From: Blastobasis lacticolella
Lineage: Eukaryota > Arthropoda > Insecta > Lepidoptera > Blastobasidae
Assembly (NCBI GenBank): GCA_905147135.1
Contig: LR990054.1
Location: forward strand, 13,305,001-13,369,000
Reading direction: 5' to 3'
DNA length: 64,000 nt
A program made the translations under genes and the position numbers. Positions 53,373-63,919 of this stretch are shown here, one piece after another (positions within the stretch are counted from its first letter, which is position 1; each line of letters begins with the position of its first letter). The notes beneath the pieces are model-generated. The model made no database searches, had not been told where the DNA came from, and saw only the letters and a program-made list of their open reading frames with translations.

Positions 53373-54197
53373 CTGGTCCGGATATACACGGGTGGATCAA
53401 AGACCAACCAGGGTATAGGAGCGGGAATCTTCTCGCTGGATCTAAATATAAGATCCTCACTAACACTAGGAGAACATAGCACCTTTCAGTGCGAATGTGT
53501 GGCAATTACACAAGCCGCTCGGCTGGTACAGCGCCTTGGCGTATGCAATCAAGGCATCAGAATACTTACTGACAGCATGTCCGTACTGAAAGCACTAATG
53601 GGCAACAGCATTAACAGTTCTTTGATCCTGGAGTGTCACCATGCACTAGAGGATATTTCCTCAGTGAACAAGGTCACTTTACAATGGATAAAAGGTCATA
53701 GCAACTCAATGGGCAACGACGCCGCCGATGAGCTGGCAAGGAGGGGATCAGGGACGGGGATTGCCAGTCCTGCCTCTTTTCTACCCCTTTCCTTCAATAC
53801 GCTGCGCTCGTGGGTGAGCAAACTCATAAACGACCAGCATAACAGGCGTTGGGAAAGCACACCCGGATGTAAGCTGTCCAAGCTAGTGGAGAGCGAACGG
53901 TCGCCCAAGCTAACGAACAGACTGCTCTATCTCAAACGGTGTGAACTCAAAACAGTAGTTGGTACTATTACAGGGCACCTCCCACTGAATAAACTACTGC
54001 ACATAATCGGAGTTACGGACAGCCCCCTGTGCAGGGGTTGTTTAGTAGCTGAGGAAACGACAGCTCACGTGGTCCTGGAGTGTGAGGGACTAAAGGACTA
54101 CAGAGCCAAAGCCTCACTAGGAACAGGTTCCCTTCGAGAGGTCTGTGAACGTCCTAAGAGACTAATAGACTTCTGGAAGGAGCTGGGCTGGCTATAA
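53373..54197 (+). pseudogene. Outer LINE: RNase H domain and C-terminus
   Basis: One frame is open from at least 53373 to TAA at 54195-54197. RNase H blocks: IYTGGSKTNQGIGAGIF (53382), QCECVAITQAARLV, ILTDSMSVLKALMG (about 53557), LQWIKGHSNSMGNDAADELA (about 53680). The glutamate and two later aspartates are present, but the first catalytic aspartate (YTDGS in active enzymes) is Gly here (GGT at 53391-53393). The C-terminus has LKTVVGTITGHLPLNKLL and CRGCLVAEETTAHVVLECEG, a C-x-x-C...H...C cluster usual at the end of I/R1-type ORF2. A frame beginning at a GTG (53499) is only the 3' part. Confidence 0.88.
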
Positions 54198-54259
54198 TAG
54201 CTGGTTCTCAATCACGCGTAAAGGACCGACTTCGAGTCCAAATGCAGAAAATGGGAGCC

Positions 54260-54271
54260 CCTAACCTAACC
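54260..54271 (+). repeat. Two CCTAA telomere-type units at the 3' end of the outer LINE
   Basis: CCTAACCTAACC lies about 63 bp after the ORF2 stop. The insect telomeric repeat is (TTAGG)n/(CCTAA)n. With only two units this may be coincidence or a remnant of the target site. Confidence 0.4.
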
Positions 54272-54506
54272 AACCCGCTCGCTTCCTCGGCGGTAGGGTA
54301 TTCATAAATGGATTTCCTAAAGTTAAAAAAGGTCCTGGCGTCAACCCCGGTTGTGACGTCGAGGTCTGTTTTCTTAGTTCCTATATCTCCTTATTCACTT
54401 CGCTCGGTCTTCTGCATCCTTGGTATAATAGGACCACGATAAGTCCGTATTGACTGACAGTAGTAAAGATTATAAATGTGGATATGGCAATAATCTGGGT
54501 ATAATC

Positions 54507-54543
54507 TGTCCTTGTCAGTCCTTGTCAGTCCTTGTCAGTCCTT
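54507..54543. repeat. 10-bp tandem repeat (GTCCTTGTCA)
   Basis: GTCCTTGTCA is repeated about 3.5 times. Confidence 0.9.
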
Positions 54544-55789
54544 CTTGTAAACATTCATTTATTGGGTGATGATTAGCTTGAACTTTGTCTAAATTATTAA
54601 TCATGCTGAAAATTATCTCTCTCACTTCTTTTTTAATTGTTTTGCCCATTACTTAATAATATTTTTCATAACTCACGAAAATAAACAATCCTACAGAAAT
54701 TAAATTGTTTGTTATGACTTTTATGAATGACGTTCTATTACTTTGAAAAAACTTGTCATAAGTTGCCATACAGAGATTTTTTTTAATAAGCGATTCGGAC
54801 TTAGCGTGGTCTTATTATAGTGAGTTTGTTGGCACGCACAGCATCTTTAAAGCCGTCAAGCCGTCGCTTCTTGGGCCGGATTGTGGCTCTATTTCCCGTG
54901 CCTGACGGAGGTGGCATGGCTAGCCAAGTAGATGTAGCTCTTCACACATCGTAGATGGCGTTGCTTCAGCTTATCGCAAAGTACCGGACCTAAAAGGTAA
55001 AAAAAAATACTAAATGCTCAGTGCTCACCAATATATAAATTAGCATACTAAAGTGTAGGCTTAGTGTTTTTAGTGTGAAAATAATTATTTTTTGGTGTAA
55101 AATTAAGTTGTGGTCTATTGTGGTATGTAATTTGTTTGACCAATCTGTATGAATTCGATACAGATTGGTCTTGCGTTGTCAGTGTTTAAGAAGTTCCTAT
55201 GATTCTGACGCCAACTTAGCGTCTTTTGGTATATGGCCAGTAATGGATCTTTTCTTAGAGATTCAAACATTCTCACATGTATATATTAATTAACCATAGA
55301 ATAGGTCTTACCTAGTACTTGATGGTACTATTAAAGTGCCAAAGGTCTTGCAAGGTCTTGCACAACTATCGTTGAAATAGTTAATACTATTAGGTACCTA
55401 CCTACCTAATGCTAGCCAGTAATATTTGTTAACAATTTACTCGGAACAAATATGAATAAAATCCATAAAAGTTACCGACAAAATATCATTCTTCCGCGTT
55501 TATTCTGATGCTTTGTGTAATATGTGTTTTAAGTAAGTATATCTATTTAGATATGTTTTTGTAGTTACCGCCTACTTACCACCTTACCTACTTACCTCAC
55601 ATTAGGTTTATCTTCGGACCGTTTATGATTCGAGGCCGTAAAACAGATCCGTCAAGTTTAAGTTGGCTTTTCAATAGCGGGGCTTCCTACATACGACGCA
55701 CTTCATCTGAATACGAAATACTGAACTATCAATATTAGCTCGTATTTTTTGCCACGCAACAACTTAAACTCGAAACTATATATCGTCAT
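54544..55789. other. No gene recognised apart from one hairpin
   Basis: AT-rich sequence. The hairpin at 55138-55170 is listed separately. Confidence 0.5.
55138..55170. repeat. Perfect 13-bp hairpin around GAATTCG
   Basis: GACCAATCTGTAT, then GAATTCG, then ATACAGATTGGTC. The arms are exact reverse complements. Confidence 0.9.
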
Positions 55790-55945
55790 ACTAATCCACT
55801 GCTGGACATAGGTGCGCCAATGAGCGCCAATGCAGCTTGTCCTCGACTTGTTGCATCCAGCATTCACGCACAGCTTTTCTCGCAATTTGTCATTCCATCT
55901 GACCGAAGGGCGTTCCGCATTACGCTTGCCAAGTCGCGGTTTCCA
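55790..55945 (-). pseudogene. RTE-type LINE 3' region remnant, inverted
   Basis: TAATCCACTGCTGGACATAG and GTGCGCCAATGAGCGCCAAT are the inverse of the RTE 3' tail ('tatgtccagcagtgga'). The following GACCGAAGGGCGTTCCGCAT region would be the C-terminal coding part, too diverged to read. Confidence 0.5.
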
Positions 55946-55994
55946 CTGAAGAACTCGTTTATTTCACGTTTCCCCCCTCGTTTTCGTCTTTCTG

Positions 55995-56240
55995 CTCTGA
56001 GTGTCTTTGAGTGACAAAATTCGCAACGAAGTAATCCTACAGAAAACCAAAGTTACTGACATAGTGCACATAATTATTAGGCAGAAGTGGCAGTGGGCTG
56101 GCCATAATATCTGCCGGCTAACAAACGATAGAATACTCGAATGGAATTCGGATATCTGGAGCGAAAGCTATCATAGACGTAGAACTGTGGCTACCTCTCA
56201 CAGCATTATTTCGAAATCGAAATGGATATCCCATCGTAAG
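55995..56240 (+). pseudogene. RTE-type LINE ORF C-terminal fragment (family a)
   Basis: LSDKIRNEVILQKTKVTDIV, then RQKWQWAGHNICRLTNDRIL and EWNSDIWSES correspond to LRDRIRNVEIRKQTKVTDIA, VKWQWAGHIARRTDGRWGS and VLEWRPRTER in the 11632 copy. Several residues are deleted. It is truncated on both sides and abuts an oppositely oriented RTE tail. Confidence 0.8.
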
Positions 56241-56242
56241 GG

Positions 56243-56508
56243 ATGACTCACACTAAACCGTTCCGGGTCCGAGCCGAATCTCGGCCGTAACACGGTCGTA
56301 GCTTGGTAAAATAGTATCCCATATATTTTGTATGGACACGCTTATGATATACCGAGGGGCAACCGGGTGGCGGCCGAGCAATGAGCAACTTGGTTGCCCT
56401 TTGCTATAGCATGAGCGGGTCCATACAAAATATATGGGAATTTAGTTGATTTGAATTGAGCTACGGCCGAGACTCGACTAGGATACGGCTCGGTGTAACG
56501 AGAGTAAT
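56243..56508. mobile_element. Foldback MITE with 20-bp perfect internal inverted repeat
   Basis: The outer ends GACTCACACTAAACCGTTCC and CGAGCCGAATCTCGGCCGTA pair imperfectly with the reverse complement of GGCTCGGTGTAACGAGAGTA and TACGGCCGAGACTCGACTAG. Inside, TCCCATATATTTTGTATGGA (56317-56336) and TCCATACAAAATATATGGGA (56420-56439) are exact inverted copies. The centre contains GGGCAACCGGGTGGCGGCCG. There is no coding. Confidence 0.85.
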
Positions 56509-57854
56509 TCCTAAGATTTTGAAAACCGTTAGTTTATAATCTAATGTCGAAAAACATAAAAAGCATATAAACTGTCGAAAAAATATTACAATCTAGTGAA
56601 ATTCGATTCACATTGCAAACCTATAACCACAGCCTATAACCTAAACCAATTTAAATCTTAAATTGATATGTCTTTTTTCGTATAATAATGTTTTAAACTG
56701 TAAATGATTTTGTGAATTTAAATAATTTTCAATCTCACTAAATAGGTTTTCACAGACTTACGGCGACAGATATTTAATTATAGTTTCTTACTGTAATCCC
56801 TGTAGTGTGTCGCCGAATACTGGGCGAATAAAGTGTAAGTTAGAGTTTAGTCCATCGACTCGATAAGAAGAAGAAGAAGACTGTAATCCCAGCAGACACA
56901 AAGTATTCCAGTATTTTACAAGCTTTTATATTTAACTTGCAATGTTTGTATGTTTGTTCGGGACAAATCTTGCATGCCTAGTTTGAGCCACTTCCCGGCG
57001 TTTAATTGAGCTGTTTGGTATGGCTATGTAACTTGGATGACAATGTATTAATTTGGTACTATGGAGTTGTTCTGATGATGGAGTCTGAAGGTGGTCATCC
57101 GAACTAATGAAAGCAGCAAGATAACTCTATCGTGTTTGGGCTATTTGGAATGGTTTTGGTGGGTACAAATATTAATTTTTTATTCAGACATTATTATGAT
57201 CAGAGGCACATTGGTACCGATCAGAGGCGGTGCTAGGAAGTCCAAGACCTTAAATAAATAGACAAAGGTAGCAGTCACCACGCTACCCGAAAAAGTAAAA
57301 TATTATGTCATTATGAGTAAGAAATTCGACGGACGGTAAATATATGAATAGTAATATTTCCCGTCACACAATTTTTCCATTCATAACTACTAATGCAAAT
57401 GGATATTCCTATGAAAATTTTACATGAGTATCGTATGTTAGCTATACTATTTAGAATGAAAATTAGAGTGTTGTTGTTTATTAATAGATCAAATATAACT
57501 TTATCTAAGTTCCGGTTGGCAACATGTTGTTGACAAATCAATCTTGGCCCAGATGTGACCTACATTAAAAATGTCTTTCGAATTAGACTTTTAATTATTT
57601 ACATTAAACTGAAGCTTTATGGATGGATGACTGAAGTCGGACACTTTCTTAGTTGAACATTCTACCGCGATAGTGGTGAGGTGTACAGTGCAACAATATA
57701 ATGAACACGAAGCCTTGTTCCAAGATGACAAGGTGTTTGTTTTCACAATGCAACAATATTTTATTGATTAATAAAATTCTTTAACATTTATTAAAAGAAA
57801 TATTTACATGACAGAAATAAATTAAATAATGCTAATTCTATATCTATATTAGCC
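56509..57854. other. No gene recognised
   Basis: AT-rich sequence with an (AAG)4-like run at about 56869-56880. The minus frame at 57311-57541 has no domain. Confidence 0.5.
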
Positions 57855-57970
57855 CGAATCATCCCACCGCTGGGCAAAGGCCTCCCCCCGAAAGAAAAGG
57901 TGGACAGATGAGCTGCGGGCCTTCGAAAGTGACTGGCAGACATTGGCACTTGATCGTGAAGAGTGGAGGA
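57855..57970 (+). pseudogene. RTE-type LINE ORF C-terminal fragment
   Basis: Starts with an inverted-tail-like CCCACCGCTGGGCAAAGGCC, TCCCCCCG, then AAAAGGTGGACAGATGAGCT reads KRWTDELRAFESDWQTLALD and REEWR. This is the 'RWTDDL....W...A.DR..WR' end of an RTE ORF. Confidence 0.6.
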
Positions 57971-58009
57971 ATACTGATACTAAAATATAAAATAATATTT
58001 ACAAATAAA

Positions 58010-58205
58010 AAACTAATGGCGCCGTTTGGCGTAGACACGCTTGGGCCGTGGGGTCCGGGCGCTCATACTCTCTTCAAAGACTTTGTCTAAGCGCCTGGTT
58101 AACGCTTCGCAAGACCAAGACCAAGGCTGGCCAATACCTTGGCCAAAGGATCAGCGAGACAATGCGGCCAGCCTTTTGGAAACAATTCCTGTTTTCGTAA
58201 CATGG
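58010..58205 (+). pseudogene. Fragment of the C-x-C..GHHG transposon protein family (C-terminal part)
   Basis: MAPFGVDTLGPWGPGAHTLF from 58017, followed after stops by an 'LAKGSARQCGQPFGNNS' frame and its RISETMRPAFW-like alternative. The 'PFGVETLGPWGP.A' block is shared with 12720-12780 (APFGIETLWP). It is interrupted by at least two stops or frameshifts. Confidence 0.6.
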
Positions 58206-58239
58206 GACTTGGGGCAAGGTTTTTAATAATATTGCATAC

Positions 58240-58600
58240 GAAATGAAAATGCTGCGGTGGATGGGTGGCGTTACGCGATTTGATCGAGTGCGTAATGAGT
58301 ACATCCGTGGCAGTCTTGGCGTTGGAGATATCGCTGATAAGATCGAAAATGCACGGCTGCGCTGGTTTGGTCACGTATTGCGTAAGTCCCAGGAAATGTG
58401 GAAAATAGGTGCCTAAACCTGCCTGTATCAGAAGGTCCCGCAGGAGATCCAACAAACGATGAATAGTCATAGTCGAGTCGGACGCGAGAGCCAACGGCTT
58501 ACGACGTGTAGATGCCGAAGATCAGGAAAAGTTGAGAAAACAAAGTAGGAGAGCGGACCCTGGTAGAAGCCGGGATTGACCGCTCGGGTGATGATGATGG
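58240..58600 (+). pseudogene. RTE-type LINE ORF C-terminus (family b)
   Basis: EMKMLRWMGGVTRFDRVRNE, YIRGSLGVGDIADKIENARL, RWFGHVLRKSQ, then a frameshift within the VGNRCLN..PVS-equivalent. It ends GGTAGAAGCCGGGATTGACC, GCTCGGGTGATGATGATGG. It is colinear with 61846-62244 on the other strand. Confidence 0.85.
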
Positions 58601-58745
58601 TACCTACACGAGTAGTGTTATTTGGATGATGTTCATCGTATTCCATTGTTATTTCTGTTTACCGAGGCTCTTTCCTTAGCCCTTATTGTTCTATATTCTA
58701 CTGGAATCCGTCTCTGCCGAAATTTCAGACACACCGCCATAGTTC

Positions 58746-58899
58746 ATGAAATACGCTGATGATATTGCACCTGCGGCCAAGCTTAGGCAGGTTCTTGAGA
58801 CCAGGGTAAAAACTGAATTTGTTAATTATGCTAAGAATAATATGATTACTTACAATTCAATTGACAATGGCAAAATCAAAGCGAATGTGATGGAGTGAC
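58746..58899 (+). pseudogene. Probable LINE RT fragment (YADD block)
   Basis: The frame reads KYADDIAPAAKLRQVLETRV, KTEFVNYAKNNMITYN, then a stop. YADDIA followed by a helix and '..YA..N.....N' resembles RT motif 5 and what follows, but no second RT block is visible. Confidence 0.45.
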
Positions 58900-59204
58900 A
58901 CCAATTAAAGGAAGAAGAAGAGTACTTGAAAGTGGGTAACTAAAAACAGTGTGGCCTATTAAAACAACAGTCATTCACATGTGTAACACATGCTGTGTAG
59001 AGTAATATTTGTGAGCGGTGACAAATACTTACTAATAAAAGCGTTTGTCTGCCGGTCCGTCTAGACAACACGTGAGTCAGTTTCATTAACAGATTTTTAT
59101 CGTACTACGATGTGAGAATTATCTTATTTATCGTTGCCTTGAAATACAGGAAAGAGTGAAATTTTGTAACAAGAACTAAATTTAACTTCTCTCATTATAA
59201 GTTC

Positions 59205-59470
59205 ATCATCATCATCATATTAGCGAAAGACGCCCACAGCTGGGCATAGGCCTCCCCCAGAGCGCCTCCAGCTGTGTTTTCCATAATTTCCATCCATAAT
59301 TTTCGTCTTCTGCATGTTAATTCTAAGACCTACTTGTTGTGAGGCTCTACAGGTGCGTCGAGCATTTTGCCTAACTTCCAGGGTTTCAGTCATGACTACG
59401 ATTTTGTCAGCGAATCCGAGTGAGTGAGGTACTCGCCGTTAATATTTATGCCAAGTCCGTCCTAGTCCAG
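59205..59470 (-). pseudogene. RTE-type LINE: RT fragment joined to 3' tail, internal deletion
   Basis: On the minus strand, a LGININGEYLTHS-like block and GFADKIVVMTETLEVRQNAR, then CRASQQVGLRINMQKTKIMD resemble the FADD region of RTE RT ('LRFADDIVVMAETLE....L..AS..VGLK.N..KTK'), here with ADD changed to ADK. The tail AGGCCTATGCCCAGCTGTGG with GCGTCTTTCGCTAATATGAT, then GATGATGA, follows almost directly, so most of the ORF C-terminus is deleted. Confidence 0.75.
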
Positions 59471-59475
59471 AAGTT

Positions 59476-61329
59476 ATAAGTTCAAGTTCAGTTATAACAA
59501 AATGAATATCGTTTAATTAATAATTTATTTCATTTAATGCACATTTTCAAAACAAATAACTTAATATCTGTAGGTACACTTCTCGTAATTAAGTATTGCC
59601 TTTCAAAAGTTACTGCTGCTACATAAATTATTCTTAATAAATCTCTTTACTAGTAAAGGTGTCGAATACCTACAACAATTTTCCCTACACATTTCTGGCG
59701 AATACCACAACCACAAACACAGTAGGCTCCAACAGTGAACCGGTACGCTACCGGTACTATCTCATTATGTAAACATATTGTCCTACCACCACATTAAAAT
59801 CAAAACAGCATCTATAGAAAGCGAAATTATAGCCGATCGGACTTGCACGCGGTGATACCCAACCGGTACCAGTCCGCATCAGATTCTGGTATATTTTGAC
59901 AGCAACGAGAATGGTAATTTTGCTCTCGGCTAGACCATACGGTGAGTCATGGTCACAGCATGCGTCTGCCGCTCGACCGGAAGACAGGAGTTATTTATAA
60001 AATTGGCCTACTCATGTTTCTGTGGTTTCTACTTTAATAATTGATAGCGATACAGGCGAGGACCCTCGGCGACGCTTGATTGTGCACGGTATTCTAAATG
60101 TTGCGAGAGCAGCTCGGAATTTGTGTTGGGTTCTTAGGTAGTAAAAGAAAACCATTAAAGGTGTCACGTGACGGATAGCGTTAAAAATATAACAATTATT
60201 ATAGTGAGAACACAGCTACTTAGTATTAAGTAGGTACCTAACTAGTATTAGATTCTATGGACAATTTTAAATTATTAAAAAAAAAAAAAAAATTGTAGCT
60301 TTAACCATGTTAATCGTAAATACCTTGTGGTATAACCGAAAGTACCTTTTAAATGAAAAAAAGTTCTTACAGAATACAAACAAACACATAAACCGATCTG
60401 TAGAAAATAGTTCGGAGCCAAAACTCTGAATCAGCTGATGTTTTTCGCTCTTAGTTAATGGGAACTGATATCAACCGCCATTGTAGCATGACTGTACCGT
60501 TAATAGTCACAATTACTATAAAGGGTCATATTCGTGACCGTAATAGATGACTGGACATCAGTTACCTAAATAAAGAAGCAGTTCTCTATGGATAGCTTGA
60601 TTTCAAACAAAAAACACAAAAAGATAAACAAATTAATAACTCACCGAATTTTTTAAATCACATTTATTTATTATTTTATTTATTTTTATTTATTATTCAA
60701 TAATCACACTTTTACGTGAACGACAGAACACCTAGGAAATGGAACAATTATATTGGCGCAAGATGATTTTTTATCTGTAAAGCATATTATGCATGCCATG
60801 GAGATTGGGCAAAACCCATTTTTCAAATTCGGGATTCAGATCCAACAGTGCTTTATATTATTAGATTCTCATTAACACACGTGAGTAACATGAACCTCTA
60901 AATCTGTCTGATGTTTTACCAAGTGTGTAATACAAACAATAGACGGGATCTAGAGACGGATATCCTCTTGTACAGCGCAAAAACAGTGTAACTCAAATAA
61001 ATAAACAAGCGGATAATAAGATTAAATTAAAAGCGTCACAAATTTCTAAATTGAGGGAAAACCACAGGTTGCGTCGCCCGCCGCGGTATGGATTGAGTTG
61101 GATTGGATTTTTTGTAACGCAAGTCAATAGACGAGTTGGAGAAAATGTTTATGCCACATGTGTTGATTACGGAAGAAAATGTTTCTTCCGTGATCCGATG
61201 GTCAATGAAGTTGTGAAATGGAGTTTGATAGTATTGGACTTGGATAGCATAAATAAATAATAATAATAAGGTCCAAGTGCTATCTTTAAACATTATTTGC
61301 AGTTTTATAGCGGTATGATGTCATGTAGA
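59476..61329. other. No gene recognised
   Basis: AT-rich sequence. An A17-type run at 60275-60291 and an ATTTATTT-rich stretch at 60660-60705 may be decayed retroelement ends. The frame at 61051-61260 (+) starts at TTG and is not recognised. Confidence 0.5.
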
Positions 61330-61688
61330 GTCATATACAAGATGATGATTTTATGGGCAACTCATCTTGGCCATGATATCCCGGTTGTGCTCTCGCGCGC
61401 TAGAGCCCGACGGACGCCTTACCCATAATCCAAGATTTGGCAGATCAGGTAATCATAGTGGAGCGACTGCCATCTGACCTCCGTGACCCTGTTAATAGGG
61501 TAACCTGACGAGAGTGGATCAAGGCAGTCGCCTAAATGTGCAGGTTTCTTTACGATGTTTTACATCTCCGTAAGAGCATCGGTTTATGTACATAACTCGG
61601 AGAAGTGTCATTGATACATGTCTACACTGGGGTTTGAACCCAGTACCTACCTCTCGTTAACTACTAGGCCACCGACGCTCTCTTATAG
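61330..61688 (-). mobile_element. tRNA-derived SINE, inverted
   Basis: On the minus strand the head reads AGAGCGTCGGTGGCCTAGTA, GTTAACGAGAGGTAGGTACT, GGGTTCAAACCCCAG. TGGCCTAGTAG (A box) and GGTTCAAACCC (B box) are Pol III elements. The body has GTACATAAACCGATGCTCTT, ACGGAGATGTAAAACATCGT and AAAGAAACCTGCACATT, which I recognise from an abundant lepidopteran SINE. The 3' part (to about 61330) is less certain. Confidence 0.8.
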
Positions 61689-61845
61689 GCAAATCATTAT
61701 AAAAACTGAAAAAGTTTCTGTTGTATTTTTCAACTCCGCCACACCTTATGTTTCCTTATTTCATCTCTCATTATACATTTTTATATGAATGGACAATATA
61801 AACACCAGTAAGTAACTATTACATATATTGATTGTCGTCGTCGTC

Positions 61846-62495
61846 CTAGCGCTTATCCTGGCCTCTGCCAGAGTCCGCTTTCCTACTCAATCTTCTCCAC
61901 TTCGCCTGGTCTTTGGCATCCTCTCGTCGTAAGCCGTTGGCTCTCACATTCGACTCAGCTATGTGAATCCATCGCTTCTTGGGTCGCCCACGGGGCCACT
62001 TTCCTGATACCGGCCGATTCAGGCACCTATTTCCCACATATCCCTGAGGCTTACGCAACACGTGGCCAAACCAGCGCAGACGAGCCTCCTCGATCTTATC
62101 TGGGATATCCCTCACGCCAAGGCTCCCACAGATGTACTCGTTACGTACTCGATCGAGTCGCGTAACTCCGCACATCCACCGCAGCATTTTCATTTCGTTG
62201 GCGTGGAGGTCGCGAACGAAGCGCTGGCCAAGTCTCGCAGCCATAGAGCATCACCGGTCTAATTATACTTTTGTATATAAGCCCTTTTAACTTTAAGGGT
62301 ATTTTAGGGTCACAGGTGACTGCCGTGAGTTCCCTCCATTTGGCCCCAGCTGCAGAGATTCGGGACTTGACATCGGGGCTGATATCGCCGGACTCGTGCA
62401 TCATGTATCCGAAGTATTTGGATTTATCTGTTCTATTGACGGCTTCGTTACCTACAAGGATGGTTTCGGGATCTACGCTGCAGCTGGCCATATAC
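61846..62495 (-). pseudogene. RTE-type LINE ORF C-terminal half (family b), one frameshift
   Basis: Two overlapping frames. The upstream one gives ETILVGNEAVNRTDKSKYFG, LTAVTCDPKIPLKLKGLIYK and RPVMLYGCETW. The downstream one gives RDLHANEMKMLRWMCGVTRL, VRNEYICGSLGVRDIPDKIE, ARLRWFGHVLRKPQGYVGNR and RPVSGKWPRGRPKKRW. The Y-G-C-E-T-W and M-L-R-W-M-C-G-V-T-R blocks are hallmarks of RTE ORFs downstream of the RT. The single frameshift lies near 62240-62260. The tail has GGACGACGACGACAATC. It is the longest family-b copy in the window. Confidence 0.88.
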
Positions 62496-63267
62496 TCCGT
62501 TTACGTATATTAATATATGCAATCAAACGTCTATGAAGCAAAACATTGCCACCAGCGCTTAGCTATCGTTGAAATAAATTTTACCTACCGCCTTATTCTC
62601 ATCGAACACCGTCCAATTCTTGCCCCAGTCACGACTGTTACTCCCGGACCTAGGAAATGGTAACAAAATTGTAACATCAATACAATAGGCACAGACACGG
62701 TGTGTAGATCTGTTAATTACCCACGATTTGACATTATCGATTCTAGGAAAATGGTACCCTGATATTTGTTGCGTAAGAAAAAACGATGGAGCTGAGAATT
62801 TTCCAGTCGTTTCGGTTTCTTATAAATGTTTACGGGCTGGTGACCCCAATTTTCGTATAACCTTTACTTATTTTATTTGGTAGGTTAACAGCTGGGGACA
62901 TCAGCTTATTTGTTTCCCGTATTTATTATACACCTAGTAAAATACCGTATTTCATGAGAGCAACATCTCACAGTACCAACTGGACTTCGGCTGTCAACGC
63001 GTAACCAGCGGTGACAGATACAAATAAGTGCGGCTGCGGACGTGGCCGTAATGAGCGGCTGATTGTGCCGATATCGTAACACAGCTAATAAATGGCAATT
63101 TTACACGACAAGTCAATTACTGGTCCGACATAAACACGTATCGGCTTATGGTATTTCGCTTGTAATGCCAGATGCGGGAGCGTTTTGGCCCGTCCACTTT
63201 TTAGGGTTCCGTGGTGACTGTTTAATAATAATGACATGTTTAACAACGAAGTAAGCAAGTTATTAAA
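62496..63267. other. No gene recognised
   Basis: The 63063-63254 (+) frame lacks a domain. Confidence 0.5.
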
Positions 63268-63400
63268 AATGCTTTATTGCACACACAAAAGTGAAATATA
63301 GATAACAGAAAAAATTTCACAATTTACATGTGCGCAAAATTTCCCTTATCGTAAGGGGTAAGTTATCACAATAGTTTAAAGTAGTGCAAGAGCAGTTAGG
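63268..63400 (-). repeat. LINE 3' end, inverted, family T2
   Basis: TGCTTTATTGCACACACAAA, CATGTGCGCAAAATTTCCCT and GGGGTAAGTTATCACAATAG match 41241-41355. Confidence 0.65.
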
Positions 63401-63724
63401 GGGAAAATCTAAATTATGTGCTTACGCACAAAATCCCAAATAAAGAAAATACTTCATAGCCGAATGTTTCTAAAGGTATGTTTGTGCATTTTCAGACGTA
63501 AATGCTAGGAATAGGTAGGATTGATAATATTCGACCATTTTAACAACCAAATTCCCATATTTAATCAAGTAACAGATAACATTAAAACAGATAAAACGCT
63601 TTATTAATAATTTTTTTTCTTTCATACTTACTTATTTCATTAATTATTACATTTGTCGTGATAATTTATGTAAATTTTAATCTGGATGTTGAAGCTTAAT
63701 CTGTTAAAGATTCATGAAGGGCGG

Positions 63725-63830
63725 ATTGCACCAAATTTTTAAACGAATTTAAGCTGATACTTAAACAAAAACCTTCATACAAAAAAACGTTTAACGTTAT
63801 TCTTAAACGTGTTTAAGAATTTGATGCAAG
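63725..63830. mobile_element. Small MITE with arms of about 34 bp
   Basis: ATTGCACCAAATTTTTAAAC then GAATTTAAGCTGATA (left) and the reverse complement of GTTATTCTTAAACGTGTTTA, AGAATTTGATGCAAG (right) pair with several mismatches. The total length is about 106 bp. Confidence 0.65.
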
Positions 63831-63919
63831 TCTAAGTCTAAGTCTCTTTCGAGGAGGAAATATTGTTTTATTGCTGAAGCTATAAAAAAGTATGTAAAAT
63901 TTCAAGTGCTGAAGACCCT

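Larger units (their letters stand above)
46190..54272 (+). mobile_element. Outer LINE (R1/I-type with RNase H), degenerate, split by a nested LINE
   Basis: Order of surviving parts: endonuclease C-terminus (46202-46552), RT domain (46975-47458), then after the 5.4-kb insertion the RT thumb region (52837-53222), RNase H (53373-53740) and a C-terminal C-x-x-C-type end (to 54197). Non-LTR elements with EN, RT and RNase H in this order belong to the I/R1-type group (I, Loner, R1 relatives). There are several stops and frameshifts, so it is inactive. The 3' UTR is short and has no poly(A) tail. It ends near CCCTAACCTAACCAACCC. Confidence 0.8.

Noticed and set aside
61620..61688. tRNA gene on the minus strand
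   Set aside because: The same argument: it is followed by a SINE body, and the cloverleaf arms do not pair well.
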